In this document: positions 1 through 10,061 of the stretch, in pieces
Position numbering within the stretch: position 1 is the first letter of the stretch
Layout: every line of letters starts with the position of its first letter
Origin: PNON01 sp963757065
GTDB lineage: Bacteria; Chloroflexota; Anaerolineae; Anaerolineales; Anaerolineaceae
Direction of reading: 5' to 3'
Length of the DNA stretch: 64,000 nucleotides
Assembly (NCBI GenBank): GCA_963757065.1
Contig: CAVWQC010000002.1
Span: 124,001-188,000, forward strand
Translations under genes and position numbers: made by a program
Notes under the pieces: generated by a model
Seen by the model: only the letters and a program-made list of their open reading frames with translations
The model's database searches: none
Told to the model about the DNA's origin: nothing

Positions 1-373
1 AGTGATCCCACCTTCTTCCCAATTATTATCTGATACCGTGGAAATAGTGAAACCAGTACTATTTGAACTGTTGGCATAAATTCGAAGTTTTACTGATTGT
101 ATATCCAGGTCAGTTAATCCATTTACCTCAAAACGTAGGTAGCCATGTGTAACCGGATAATTATCCACATAGAGGGTATTGTTTGATCCATAATTGCTTT
201 CAGGTTTGGATGCTTTTACAAATGAATCTGCCACAGGGAAGATGGTAATTTGATTTATTTCCTGTTGAGAAGGCGATGCTTCGAATGCCTGAGTTCTTAA
301 TGCAAAACCGAGTACCAAAGCCAGCAATAACGAGCACACTTGCTGAAAGTACTGGAATTAATTTTCTTGTCAT
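1..373 (-). CDS. Secreted DNRLRE/CBM96-like protein, N-terminal part, frame broken
   Basis: Runs off the left edge; only about 120 N-terminal residues are visible. It starts at 373 with a GGAG ribosome site a few bases upstream and a hydrophobic signal peptide (MTRKLIPVLSASVLVIAGFG). One extra base near 313 breaks the frame; the next frame continues without a gap. The mature part, with VADSFVKASKPESNYG and later GYLRFEVNG, matches the start of the DNRLRE / CBM96 (disaggregatase-related) beta-sandwich found in secreted carbohydrate-binding or surface proteins. The catalytic or binding partner domain lies outside the window, so the substrate cannot be named. The family call rests on the PVADSFV...NYG...L.V and YLRF patterns. 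Confidence 0.7.
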
Positions 374-801
374 AACACTCCAATCAGAGGAAATCCTAAA
401 GGAAACACAATTGTCAGGTTTCTCCAGCTTACTTGGGGAATCTCTATTACTTGTGGTTAGCTTTCTTGCCCAAAAAAACTATTACTTTCTATTGCCTTCG
501 TATAATTGATAGCCTATTACCATCACTACCAACAGGACCAAAGGGCCATTTTGAAATCAAGGATGATTAATTGACCAACGACCTGATCGATTTTAGGAAT
601 TCTGACTTATTGCTTAGTTCGCGCATTAACCTCAATACGACGATTTTATTTTAGGTTAAATTTCACCATCATAAAAGGTAACACCTTATACGTTCCTCGT
701 TTCAAAGTTTCGCTAATTGATACCAAACTTACTGCTTTTGTTTGTGTACTTGATAAAACAAAGACCTATATTCGAACATCACAATATATTTGCAAGAATA
801 C

Positions 802-830
802 TTGCATAATATATTATTTTGTTATATAAT
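802..830 (+). promoter_or_regulatory. Promoter of the first HAD/PGM operon
   Basis: A -35 box TTGCAT (802-807), a 17-bp spacer and a perfect -10 box TATAAT (825-830). The same -35 hexamer with an 18-bp spacer and -10 TAAGAT precedes rpiR at 10031-10060, and the same downstream element follows both. Expected start near 837, about 85 bases before the HAD start codon. Confidence 0.65.
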
Positions 831-873
831 TTGCAAAAGTAAGTAATATTTCAAAATATTTCGTATTGTAAGC
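831..873 (+). promoter_or_regulatory. Operator-like element, copy 1 (probable RpiR-type site)
   Basis: Lies just downstream of the -10 box. A 43-bp block here is identical at 34 of 43 positions to 10062-10104 in front of rpiR. Its core GTAATATTTCAAAATATTTC (843-862) matches the second core at 18 of 20 positions and is an imperfect palindrome centred on TTTCAAA. A site covering the transcription start would suit repression. Assignment to the RpiR protein encoded at 10134 is inference from position and conservation. Confidence 0.55.
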
Positions 874-921
874 TTTTTGAATAAAAAAACAATATTCTCT
901 CGTAAAAGGAAAGAAAATACC

Positions 922-1656
922 ATGCAAAATAATATCGAAGCCATTCTTTTAGATGTTGGAAACACAATGCGAATTGTAATTAAAGATGAACTGTTCATGG
1001 CGCAATCCAAGCAGCAATTGGTCGATTTGACAGGGACAAAGATGTCAGTAGAAGAATTCATCCCACTGTTGGAAGACCGTTATCAGGTACTACGAAAACG
1101 GGCTAAAGAAAAATTAATCGAAGCATCTGAAAAAGAAATGTGGACCCAATGGATGTTACCTGACTTTCCAATTGAAAAAATCGCCCCGCTCTCAGCAAAG
1201 TTAACCCGACTTTGGCGTGATTGCGATGGCCGACGGATTCCACGTGAAGATGTAAAAGAGACTGTCCTTGAGTTACATAAGCGTGGATATAAATTGGGCA
1301 TTATTGCAAATACAATAACTGAAACCGAGATCCCGGATTATCTTGAAACCGATGGATTGACCGATTACTTTACAACGGTTGTTCTTTCATCAAAGGTAGG
1401 AATACGGAAGCCTGATCCGGAGATCTATTGGGAAGCAGCTCGCCGGATGGGGGTTGAACCTTCCAAATGTGTCTATGTAGGTGATAATCCAGTCCGTGAT
1501 GTCGAGGGTACCCGACTCGCCGGTTATGGAATGTTCATTCTGTTTTATGAGCCTGCAACTCAGGCAAAAGAACCGCCTACTGGTGAAGTTAAGCCGGATC
1601 ACACTATAAAAACTATGAAAGACCTGTTGGATATTTTCCCTCCACGAAAACTTTAA
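922..1656 (+). CDS. HAD-superfamily (subfamily IA-like) protein, paralogue 1
   Basis: A 244-residue HAD-fold protein. The start at 922 is chosen because AGGAAAG lies upstream and the paralogue at 1835 begins equivalently; an in-frame ATG at 877 is possible. Motif I is LLDVGNT: the nucleophile Asp11 is present but the second Asp of DxD, normally the acid/base, is Gly. Motif II reads IIANT, with Ala in place of the usual Ser/Thr-type residue. The motif III lysine (RKPDP) and motif IV (VYVGDNPVRD) are intact. A helical cap follows motif I. First gene of an operon-like run with a second HAD and two phosphoglycerate-mutase-type enzymes. Substrate unknown; a phosphorylated metabolite is the expected class, but loss of the acid/base residue makes ordinary phosphatase activity uncertain. 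Confidence 0.8.
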   Translation: MQNNIEAILLDVGNTMRIVIKDELFMAQSKQQLVDLTGTKMSVEEFIPLLEDRYQVLRKRAKEKLIEASEKEMWTQWMLPDFPIEKIAPLSAKLTRLWRDCDGRRIPREDVKETVLELHKRGYKLGIIANTITETEIPDYLETDGLTDYFTTVVLSSKVGIRKPDPEIYWEAARRMGVEPSKCVYVGDNPVRDVEGTRLAGYGMFILFYEPATQAKEPPTGEVKPDHTIKTMKDLLDIFPPRKL

Positions 1657-1834
1657 GAGGTATGTAAATTATCTGGAAGGTTACTTGATAAGACTCTTGC
1701 ATTCTAAATGAGTATCACCTAGTCGAATTATTGATAATGTGCAGCGAAGTGACGATGGAGGATTAATCCCTGGAATATTAAGTTACCAGGCGCATTAAGC
1801 AGAAATTATCGTCATGACAGGAAAGGTCAACTAT

Positions 1835-2567
1835 ATGAACAATGACATTCAAGCAATATTTCTTGACCTTGGCAATACTTTGAGATTATTGGTAAAAGAT
1901 GACGAGTATCAATCGATTGCCCGCCAAAAAATCGTTGATCTCCTTGGTACAGATGATAAAACCGGATAAGTATTGTGAAATTCTAAACGAAAGATATAAA
2001 GCTTATCGTGTATGGGCATTTGAAAACATGACTGAAGCACCTGAGGTCGATCTTTGGACCAAATGGTTGTCACCTGAAATTGACCCCATTAAGATCGCAC
2101 CATTAGCCGAAGAACTGACATATCAATTTCGGCAGACAAATGGCCGGCGGGTCCTGGTGGATAATGGTCGTGAAGTGGTAATGGAATTACACCGGCGCGG
2201 TTATATTCTAGGTATTATTAGCAACTTAATTTCGACCAAAGAAATTCCCGAATGGCTGGAAAATGATGGCTTCACTCCTTATTTCAAGTCAGTGGTTCTT
2301 TCTTCGGTTTTTGGGAAACGAAAACCAGATCCTGCAATTTATCATGAAGCAGTTTCGATAGCTGGTGTCAAACCAGAGAATTGTGCTTATGTAGGTGACA
2401 ACCTGAAACGTGATGTGACCGGCACGCGTGAAGCAGGATTTGGAAAGGTGATCATCATGATCTCACCCCAAGAATTATCCTCCTCCACCATAACTGATGA
2501 GAATCGACCCGACACGATCATCAACGAATTTCGAGAGCTTCTGAATATTTTTCCTGGACGAAAGTAG
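1835..2567 (+). CDS. HAD-superfamily protein, paralogue 2 (one-base frame break)
   Basis: A 243-residue HAD protein once one extra A is removed from the AAAA run at about 1966-1969. The start at 1835 (MNNDIQAIFLDLGNT) lines up with the paralogue at 922. Motif I is again DLGNT with no second Asp; motif II is IISN, motif III KRKPDP, motif IV AYVGDNLKRD. It ends 6 bp before the permuted iPGM gene, so the two are probably cotranscribed. The two HADs are similar over their full length and arose by tandem duplication. A 178-bp spacer separates this gene from paralogue 1. The single-base break with conserved flanking sequence looks more like a sequencing insertion than decay. Function as for paralogue 1. 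Confidence 0.75.
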
Positions 2568-2573
2568 GAAATT

Positions 2574-4180
2574 ATGGTCCAAAAGGAAGTGCAAATATCA
2601 GCAGATAATCCTCCCCGTGGGGCGATTGCAATTGCCGGTACGGTTAGGGATCTCTACAAAGAAGGTCAGACCGATTACTCCCTGGACCCGATTGTTTTGG
2701 CAGATATTAATGGTTCTCCTATTGGCCGAATTAAAAATGGCGACTCAGTAATTTTTTGTTGCCGCCGGGGAGAGCGCGAGATTGAATTGACTGAAGCATT
2801 TACAGAAGTTGGCTTCCCCCACTTTCCACGCCCTGACCTTCAAAATCTTACATTTGTCATCCTGACTCTCTATCACGAAAAATTCAAGGATTTACCGGTC
2901 GCATTTGCTCCCTCCAGGATAATGGATACTCTCGGAGAAACGATAAGTCGAGCTGGCTTGTCTCAATTGCACACTGCTGAGTCAGAAAAATTTTCTCATG
3001 TTACTTTCTTTTTCAATGGTGGTAATAACCAACCATTCAAAGGTGAAACCGATGTGCGTATTCCAACGATCAAAGGAATTCCCTTTGATCAGATACCTGG
3101 AATGAGCCTTGATAAAGTTGCAGATCAAGTATTGGATGGAATAGCGAAACAATACGACTTTATTGTGACCAATTTTGCCAATGGAGACGTTATTGGCCAT
3201 ACAGCAAATCGTGAAGCCAAGATCCAGTGTGCCTCTCATCGTGGATAAGCACCTTGGGCGTGTGGTGGATGCTGCTCTTGCAGCCGATTACGTTACCCTC
3301 ATTACTGCCGATCATGGCAATCTGGAAGAAATGACCAACCCCGATGGGACACCCCATGTGGCTCATACAACGAACCTCGTCTCATGCATCCTGATAGATC
3401 CACGTTCACCGGGATCAATTGATCTAAGGGATGGGAAATTAGCCGATGTCGCTCCAACTGTTTTATCAGCATTAGATGTCAACACAGCCAACCTCAATGC
3501 TTGGCGAAAATATTGCTGGTAATCATAACTGGGGTGAGAAAAGAAGGGTCATGCTCGTCATTCTGGATGGCTGGGGGAATGGAAAGAAGGATGAAACCAA
3601 TCCTATTTTTCTTGCACAGACTCCAGTCTGGGATTCATTGCTCCAACGTTATCCGAATTGCCAATTACAGGCTTCGGGTGAAGCCGTGGGTTTGAAATCT
3701 GGAAAAGCCGGAAATTCTGAAGCTGGTCATATGAATATTGGTGCAGGTCGTGTAGTTCTTCAAGACGACGTCCGTTTGGATTTGGCGATGAAAGATGGAT
3801 CATTTTATTCAAATGAGATTCTATGCCAGGCTATTGAAGAAACAAAAAAACGGGGATCCAGCCTGCATCTGATCGGGCTGCTCACAGAAAAAAGTTCTCA
3901 TGGTTCAATTGATTATCCATTGGCAGTCTTAAAAATGGCAAAGGATAATGGTCTGGACAGGGTCTACCTGCATGTTATTTTTGATGGCCGGAGTACAGAA
4001 CCTGGAAGTGCTCCAGCACTTCTGGAAAAACTGGAAATGCAGGTAAACGAAATAGGAATTGGAAAAGTTGTCACAGGTGTAGGTCGTGGTATTGCCCTCG
4101 ATCGTGATGGAAATTATGGCAAGATCCAACGCGCCTTTGATGCATTGGTCATAGGAACCGGTAGAAAATGCGTGGAATAA
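2574..4180 (+). CDS. Circularly permuted 2,3-BPG-independent phosphoglycerate mutase family enzyme (two frame breaks)
   Basis: The iPGM (GpmI) family is recognisable, but its C-terminal half comes first. Residues about 1-300 carry the family's second half: TVRDLYKEGQTDYSLDP, GDSVIF, NTLGE-like DTLGETISRAGLSQL, HVTFFFNGG, NFANGDVIGHT, ITADHGN and HTTN. A linker follows (GENIAGNHNWGEKRRV), then the family's first half: LVILDGWG (about 329), AGNSEAGH with the phospho-accepting Ser (about 380), MNIGAGR, VYLHVIFDGR and ALDRDGNYGKIQRAFDAL. Extra bases near 3225 and 3487 break the frame; removing both gives 534 residues, the normal family length. The family C-terminus (QPTSMLGENIAG) and N-terminus share one uninterrupted frame, which supports a true fusion. 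Some substrate-site motifs differ: GGVHSH is KSSHGS and FRPDR is CRRGER. The substrate may therefore not be phosphoglycerate. Alternative: two overlapping half-genes in swapped order. Confidence 0.75.
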
Positions 4181-4195
4181 TTAGGAGGGTTTGCA

Positions 4196-5408
4196 ATGGA
4201 TCATAAATTCCTGCAAAGCCTGGTTATACCGGGGAAAACAAAAATAGCCATGATCATTATGGATGGACTCGGTGGTTTACCTCTCGAACCAGGTGGAAAA
4301 ACTGAATTAGAAACTGCAAAAACACCAAATCTCGACGCACTTGCAGAAATGTCTGCGCTAGGTTTATCAGTCCCTCTTGGACCAGGAATTACTGTGGAGA
4401 GTGGTCCCGGGCATCTTGGTCTTTTTGGTTATGACCCCATTGAATATAGAATAGGGCGAGGTGTTCTGGAAGCAGTCGGACTCGGTCTCGATTTACAGGC
4501 AAATGATGTCGCTGTTCGCGGGAATTATTGTTCGGTTGACGATAAAGGTCTGGTAACGGACAGACGGGCAGGAAGAATTCCGACAGCTATTAGCGTGGAA
4601 TTGTCAAAACTACTTACAACGCAAATTGAAGACACCACGTTTTCTGTTGAAACAGTAAAAGAACATCGTTTATCGATCGTAATGCGTGGACCAGGTTTAG
4701 GAAGTGCGGTTATTGGTTCTGATCCCAACAAAAATGGTTTACACCCTCTACCGATCAAGGCACGAAACAAAAACTCTGAAAGAACTGCCCAACTGGCAAG
4801 ACTATTTGTGGAAAGATCGCGAAAAATCCTTGCTGATTATCAACCCAAACAACCAGCCAATATGATCCTATTAAGAGGCTTTGATCATTACCCGAATTTT
4901 CCATCCTTTCAGGAATTGTATGGATTGAATGCAGCATGCATTGCGATTTACCCGACATATCGCGGAATTGCGCAATTGGTTGGTATGCAAGTCCTTAAAG
5001 TTGAAGGGACTATGTTGAAAGATGAATTTGAATTGTTGGAAAAGAATTGGAACAACTTTGATTTCTTTTACCTGCATATCAAGGATACTGATCTTGGCAG
5101 GAGAGGATGGTGACTTTACACGTAAAGTACGTGTTATTGAAGAAGTGGATGGCCTGATTCCAAGGGTATTGGCTCTTAATCCGGATGTGGTCATTGTTAG
5201 TGGAGATCACTCGACGCCGGCAGCATTAAAATCCCACTCATGGCATCCTGTTCCTACTCTGATATATAGTAAAAGTGTCCGGGCTGACGGTATTGCTGAA
5301 TTTGGTGAACGAGTATGCTCACATGGTAGTCTTGGAGTATTTCCAGCAAAACATATTATGCCTATCGCTCTCGCAAATGCACAGCGCTTGTCAAAATTTA
5401 GTGCTTGA
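4196..5408 (+). CDS. apgM: Archaeal-type cofactor-independent phosphoglycerate mutase (one frame break)
   Basis: Interconverts 3- and 2-phosphoglycerate in the family's known members (alkaline phosphatase superfamily, ApgM/COG3635). With one extra base removed near 5100 the protein has 403 residues, the usual length. Visible motifs: IIMDGLGGLP (metal), ESGPGHLGLFGYDP with the phospho-Ser, YRIGRGVLEA, TDRRAGRIPT, GEDGDF, VSGDHSTPA and SHSWHPVP (metal ligands), ending ALANAQRLSKF. A strong AGGAGG site precedes ATG 4196, 15 bp after the permuted iPGM. The motifs are canonical, so this is the more likely true mutase of the pair. Having two unrelated-order PGM-type enzymes in tandem is unusual and suggests the permuted neighbour has another role. 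Confidence 0.85.
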
Positions 5409-5557
5409 TTTGGTCTTGAATTTATATAAGGATAAATGAGAGATCTGAGTTAGAAAGGCGATTAGGAAAACGTATTCTTCACATCTACACCTGGTTCAGG
5501 ACAGGATTTGTCAACTCAAATGTATCAACCTAATCAAAACTATTAAGGAAACACTTT

Positions 5558-6756
5558 ATGGTCAATTCAGTTTTAGAAAATAAAGATGCCTTCTCGGAAA
5601 AATTATTCGAAATCATGAAACAAATTAATCCTGGCATTTCCAATTTGGAATTGTATGAATTCCGTTATGGGATGCTTGAATTGAATCCCGATAATGGTTG
5701 GAATTCAATTAAGTTGGATGGGAAAGAAGAAATCGCTTCCCGGATCAGCAATCGAAAATTCTTTGACAGTATTAAAGCCAAACCCACAGCTTGGGACAAA
5801 ATAGTGTTGGATGAACAAGTATTACATCTGACGCAAATGCTTTTTGTTGGACTTGTGACTGGTGAATATACTCCAGACTGGGTAAATGACCATTTCTATT
5901 TTGATATTCGTGGTTTTTATTTCCTGGTTCGCACCAAATATTTCACCGAAAACGTTCTGAAATATTTTGGCGGGAAACCCTTTAAGCAATTTGAGAAAAA
6001 ACAAAAATCGTTTGATCACAGCCAGGATATTGGTTATAAGGATTTTAAAGAAGCAAATAAGGAAGTGGATGATTTATTCTATTGAAAGTGTAAAGAAAAT
6101 AATTAGCCGCGCGTGGCACGCCGATCATGATTGCCATTGCAGGGCCAACAGCTGCCGGGAAAACCGAAATCGTGGAACGTCTCCGTTCTTCCTTTGAGCA
6201 GGATGGTAAACAGGTCACATCAGTTGAATTGGATAATTTCATGACTGATAGAGATTACCGTGAAGCCAAGGGTATCGATTCTGAGGGTAAAAAAGCTTTG
6301 CATTTTGAGCTTTTTAAACAATGCCTTGAGGATATTACTCATGGAAAAAGGATAATCACACCCTGCTATAATTTCGTAGATGGCACATCCAGCCACGACC
6401 TGAGTGGGAATTTGAAACCAAACCGCATCCCTGTGGAAATTGAACCAGCAGATATAATTTTCATAGAAGGAAATTTTCCGTTTTTAATCGAAGAAATCCT
6501 GCATTTGATTGGAATCAAGGTGGTTTATCTCACAGATGACCCCATCCGCCTAAAGCGTAAATGGAAACGCGATATTGATCTACGGAAGAAATATGACGTT
6601 TCCTACTTACGAAATCGATACTTTAGAGAACAGTTCATCATGGCTGAGGTAGCCTACATTCCCCAAATGCAGGTATGTGATATGACCATTGACACTACCG
6701 GTGCAGCCTTATGGGTTTCGCCAGAAATTGCCAAAATACTAAATAAGGCAGAATAG
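5558..6756 (+). CDS. Two-domain P-loop kinase, uridine kinase/PRK-like, copy 1 (two frame breaks)
   Basis: Repairs to 398 residues after removing one base near 6080 and one near 6110. Residues 1 to about 170 form a domain I do not recognise, with ELYEFRYGM, LTQMLFVGLV and FYFDIRGFYFL. The rest is a P-loop kinase of the uridine kinase / phosphoribulokinase fold: Walker A GPTAAGKTE, VELDNFMTDRDYR, DIIFIEGNFPF (Walker B region), and RLKRKWKRDI as the Arg-rich lid. The neighbouring gene is a full-length paralogue. The phosphoryl acceptor is not deducible; in this island a nucleoside, sugar or glycerate-like acceptor is possible. The N-terminal domain is conserved between copies, so it is functional and not a fusion artefact. 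A ribosome site AAGGA precedes ATG 5558. Confidence 0.65.
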
Positions 6757-6763
6757 GTATCGC

Positions 6764-7954
6764 ATGGCAGGGACAAGTAGAATGCACTCTCCGGAAGAAT
6801 TTTCAGATATTCTTTTTGAAATAATGAAGAATATCAACAAAGGCATTCAAGACCTTGAGCTCTATGAATTCCGTTATGCTCTGGAAAACTTATTCCCGGT
6901 AGGTGGTTGGGATTCGGTGGAATTGGACAGCCAGGAACTAATTGAAAACAGGATCGGGTCAAGAGACTTTTATACTCATATCGAACTAAGGCCGCGATCG
7001 GGAGAAAGCATTTGTTTGGATAAAACCATCATTCAACTTACCCAAATGCTTTTCGTAGGATTGGTAAGGAATAATTATTCTCCAGGATGGGTTAATCTTC
7101 ATTTTTATTTCGATATTCGGGGATTTTTCTTTTTACCTCGTACTGAATTATTTTACTAAAGATGTACTCAATCACTTTGGGAACACACCATTTATGCAGC
7201 TTCACGAGAAAGCAAAAGCGCTTGGAACGCTTCCAGGGCGTCGGGTATAGAGACTTTAAAGAAGCCAATTTTGAAATTGATCAAGCATTTGTTGACCTTG
7301 TAAAGAAACTAATCGATCTTCGAGGAACCCCCATTTTGATTACCCTTGCTGGTCCTACTGCCGCCGGGAAGACTGAGATCACTGAACGCCTATTTAATAT
7401 TCTTAATCAAGTCGGGCAAGAAAATCACAACGATTGAAGTGGATAATTTCCTCCTGGACAGGGAATATAGGGATGATAAACCCATGGGGAAGGAATCTAC
7501 CCACTTTGACTTATTTATTGATAGTCTGGCGGAAATTCTTAAGGGGAAGAAAGTATTTATTCCAAGGTATGATTTTGTGAATGCTACATCCAGCCATGAT
7601 TTGGATGGCAAGTTGAAGGATGGCTGTACTCCACTGGAGATAGAACCGGCTGATATTATATTCATGGAAGGTAATTTTCCTTTCCATATCCAGGAGCTAT
7701 CAAATTTAATCGGAATAAATGCCGTATATTTGACCGATGATCCCATCCGGTTGAAACGAAAGTGGAAGAGGGATATTGACTATCGGAAGAAATACGATCC
7801 TACTTACTTTAGAAACAGGTTTTTCCGGACGCAGTTTTTAAGAGCTCAGGATATTTATTTGCCATTGATGATGGTTTGTGACATAGTTGTCGATACCACT
7901 GGTGCATCTCTCTGGGTTACACCGGAAATTAAAAAGGTATTGAATAAGGGATAG
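6764..7954 (+). CDS. Two-domain P-loop kinase, uridine kinase/PRK-like, copy 2 (three frame breaks)
   Basis: Tandem paralogue of the gene at 5558, 7 bp downstream. Removing one base near each of 7155, 7205 and 7415 restores 395 residues. The N-terminal domain repeats ELYEFRYAL, LTQMLFVGLV and FYFDIRGFFFL. The kinase domain has GPTAAGKTE, IEVDNFLLDREYR, DIIFMEGNFPF and RLKRKWKRDI. ATG 6764 is preferred because its N-terminus aligns with copy 1; ATG 6782 is an alternative. Both copies keep every kinase motif across the breaks, which argues against decay. This gene has the highest break density of any intact-looking gene here. Acceptor substrate unknown. Confidence 0.65.
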
Positions 7955-7962
7955 AGTCCGGT

Positions 7963-8725
7963 ATGGTCTTTCCAAGTATGGCAGTAAACAACATTGAAGC
8001 CATTTTATTTGATATTAATGGCACCCTGAGAGTGCGGGAACTACACGAACCAACTCAGCGAGCTGCTATCTTACGTTTCCTCGAATTACTCGAAAAAAAA
8101 GACGTTCCCGAATCATTCTGGGAAGAATTGATCCGCCGACACAAAGCTTATGGCACCTGGGCACAGCAGAATCTGGTTCAATTGTCTGAAGAAGAGATAT
8201 GGACACGCTGGATCTTACCTGATTTTCCATCTTCACAGATCGAACCTGTCGCAGCCGAATTAACTTTGCTCTGGAGTGAGCGCAAAGGACAAACATTACC
8301 AAGACCAGGTGCTAATGAAACCCTCGTCGAACTGAAACAACGAGGTTATCGACTTGGTGTGATCAGTAATAGCATGTCGACTTTGGATATTCCACGCAGT
8401 TTGGATCGTTATGGTTGGGCAGAATATTTTGAAGTAATAGTTACTATCCTCCTTTATTAAATTTCGAAAACCATCCCCGGAACCATTTTTGGAAGCAATC
8501 CGTTTATTAGATATTGATCCCGGTAAGTGTGCATACGTAGGAAACCGCATCTCAAAAGATCTGGTTGGTTGTAAACAGGCTGGTTTTGGTCTTGGTATCT
8601 TTCTCGAACCGCCTGAGAATCCGCAAAGAATTGAAGTAGATTTACCCATCCAACCCGACCTGGTCATCAGATCGTTAAGCGAACTTCTCAAAATTTTTAA
8701 GGTTAGGAAAAGCACCTCATTATGA
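7963..8725 (+). CDS. HAD-superfamily protein, paralogue 3 (one frame break)
   Basis: 253 residues after removing one base near 8445, which restores the VTSSF...FRKPSP region that aligns with the other HADs (VLSSVFGKRKPDP). Motif I is LFDINGT, with Asn where the acid/base Asp should be. Motif II is VISNS. Motif IV reads YVGNRISKD, with GN in place of GD, so a magnesium ligand is changed as well. This is therefore the least canonical of the group and may be non-catalytic or altered in chemistry. ATG 7978 (MAVNNIEAILFD) aligns best with the paralogues; 7963 is the longer option. The stop overlaps the MFS start (ATGA), indicating translational coupling. Confidence 0.7.
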
Positions 8726-9978
8726 TCGTGCCTCCTGCTTTTAGGTCAAAGAATTTTCGCCTGTATTGGATCGGTCATTTAATTTCCATCGCCGGTTCAC
8801 AAATGCAGTTATGGTCAATTTATTGGCACCTGCGTACCCTATCAGATCAGCCGGTAATTATCAGTGGAATAGGGTTGGCAAGGTTTCTCCCAATCATTTT
8901 CCTTTCGTTAATTGCCGGAGTTGTTGCAGATCGATATGACCGTCGGAAACTAACCATCTTGACACAACTCGCTCTTGGGTTGGTGGCTACAGTCTTGGGT
9001 GTCATGACTTTCCGTGAAAACGTTACTATTTGGTTGATATTTGGATTAATGATAGTTCAGTCAATAGCAGTAGCTTTTGATGTCCCCGCACGACAGGCAT
9101 TGATACCATCCCTCGTTCCACGAGAAGATCTTCCAAGTGCCTACAGCCTTAATTCCATTGCGTCAAAAGTTGGTGGAATCCTTGGCCCGGGAATATCAGG
9201 GATAGTAATTGCATATCTTGGCCTGGAGTGGGCTTATTGGATAAATGCCATCTCATATATTGCAGTCATCATTGCATTGCTGGCCATGGGGAATATCGCA
9301 ATTGTCAAACAACTAAGGACTTATTCCCTGCAAACGACTTTCGCTGACATTAGGGATGGCATAACATTTATTAAAAATTCTCCGGTTATCTTATCTGCCA
9401 TGATCCTTGACTTTTTTGGTACATTTTTTTCCTCAGCTAATACCTTGCTTCCATTTGTAGCCAGAGATATCCTCCATGTAGGACCCATTCAATACGGCTG
9501 GCTCTCCGCTTCACAATCCATCGGTACTCTAATGATTGGTATTTATGTTTCACAAAAACGTAATTTATATAAGCAGGGAATGACGATAGCTATATCTATA
9601 ATTCTCTTTGGATTGGCAACCATCCTATTTGGGTTATCAACATCTTTTTGGCTGACAATGGCAGCGCTCATACTTATCGGAGTTTTCGATGGGCTAAGTT
9701 CCATAATTCGAAATATATTACGCCAGGTGCTCACTCCCGATGAAATGCGTGGCAGGATGATGAGCATTACCCAAATATTCTTTAAAGGTGGACCTCAACT
9801 GGGAGAAGTTGAATCAGGTATCATCGCCCAGTTATTCAGCCCTCCGGTTGCAATCATAACGGGGGGAATTGGATGTGTGATTGCGTCGTTGTTAGTTCTA
9901 AGAAAATATCCCCAACTGTGGCATTACAACGGTGATGAGCAAATTGTCGCAAAACAATCGGCCACATCAATTCGTTGA
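8722..9978 (+). CDS. Major facilitator superfamily exporter (EntS/MFS_3-like)
   Basis: A 418-residue integral membrane protein with about 12 hydrophobic segments. The N-terminal FRLYWIGHLISIAGSQMQ, the ADRYDRRKL loop after the third segment, and FDVPARQALIPSLVPREDLPSA are hallmarks of the EntS/MFS_3 group. The second half carries VLTPDEMRGRMMS in the equivalent loop. Members often export siderophores or drugs, and others are of unknown substrate. It overlaps the preceding HAD gene by 4 bp, so it belongs to the same transcript and may export a product or by-product of this pathway. Drug efflux is an alternative. No truncation is seen. Confidence 0.8.
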   Translation: MIVPPAFRSKNFRLYWIGHLISIAGSQMQLWSIYWHLRTLSDQPVIISGIGLARFLPIIFLSLIAGVVADRYDRRKLTILTQLALGLVATVLGVMTFRENVTIWLIFGLMIVQSIAVAFDVPARQALIPSLVPREDLPSAYSLNSIASKVGGILGPGISGIVIAYLGLEWAYWINAISYIAVIIALLAMGNIAIVKQLRTYSLQTTFADIRDGITFIKNSPVILSAMILDFFGTFFSSANTLLPFVARDILHVGPIQYGWLSASQSIGTLMIGIYVSQKRNLYKQGMTIAISIILFGLATILFGLSTSFWLTMAALILIGVFDGLSSIIRNILRQVLTPDEMRGRMMSITQIFFKGGPQLGEVESGIIAQLFSPPVAIITGGIGCVIASLLVLRKYPQLWHYNGDEQIVAKQSATSIR

Positions 9979-10030
9979 CCTGTTCAAAATCCAATTTATG
10001 ATCTCGATATCATATTAACTTAACTAATCA

Positions 10031-10060
10031 TTGCATTTTTTATATATTTTGTTGTAAGAT
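10031..10060 (+). promoter_or_regulatory. Promoter of rpiR
   Basis: -35 TTGCAT (10031-10036), 18-bp spacer, -10 TAAGAT (10055-10060). The layout copies the promoter at 802-830: same -35 hexamer and an operator-like element 12-13 bp after the -10. Confidence 0.55.
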
Positions 10061-10061
10061 A

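Larger units (their letters stand above)
374..921. other. Intergenic region between divergent genes
   Basis: A 548-bp AT-rich spacer between the leftward secreted protein and the rightward HAD operon. I see no convincing gene in it. The right-hand 120 bp hold a strong promoter (802-830) and a conserved operator-like element (831-873), listed separately. An inverted repeat TGCAAG-AATA-CTTGCA (791-806) overlaps the -35 box. The remainder, about 400-780, shows nothing I can name. Confidence 0.6.

Noticed and set aside
276..509. Small plus-strand frame at the left edge
   Set aside because: It runs opposite to the secreted protein's signal-peptide region, lacks a ribosome site and has no recognisable motif.
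2574..3522. Independent gene for the second half of iPGM
   Set aside because: The frame that carries the family C-terminus runs on into the first half without a stop, and repaired total length is that of a whole enzyme; kept as a fallback.
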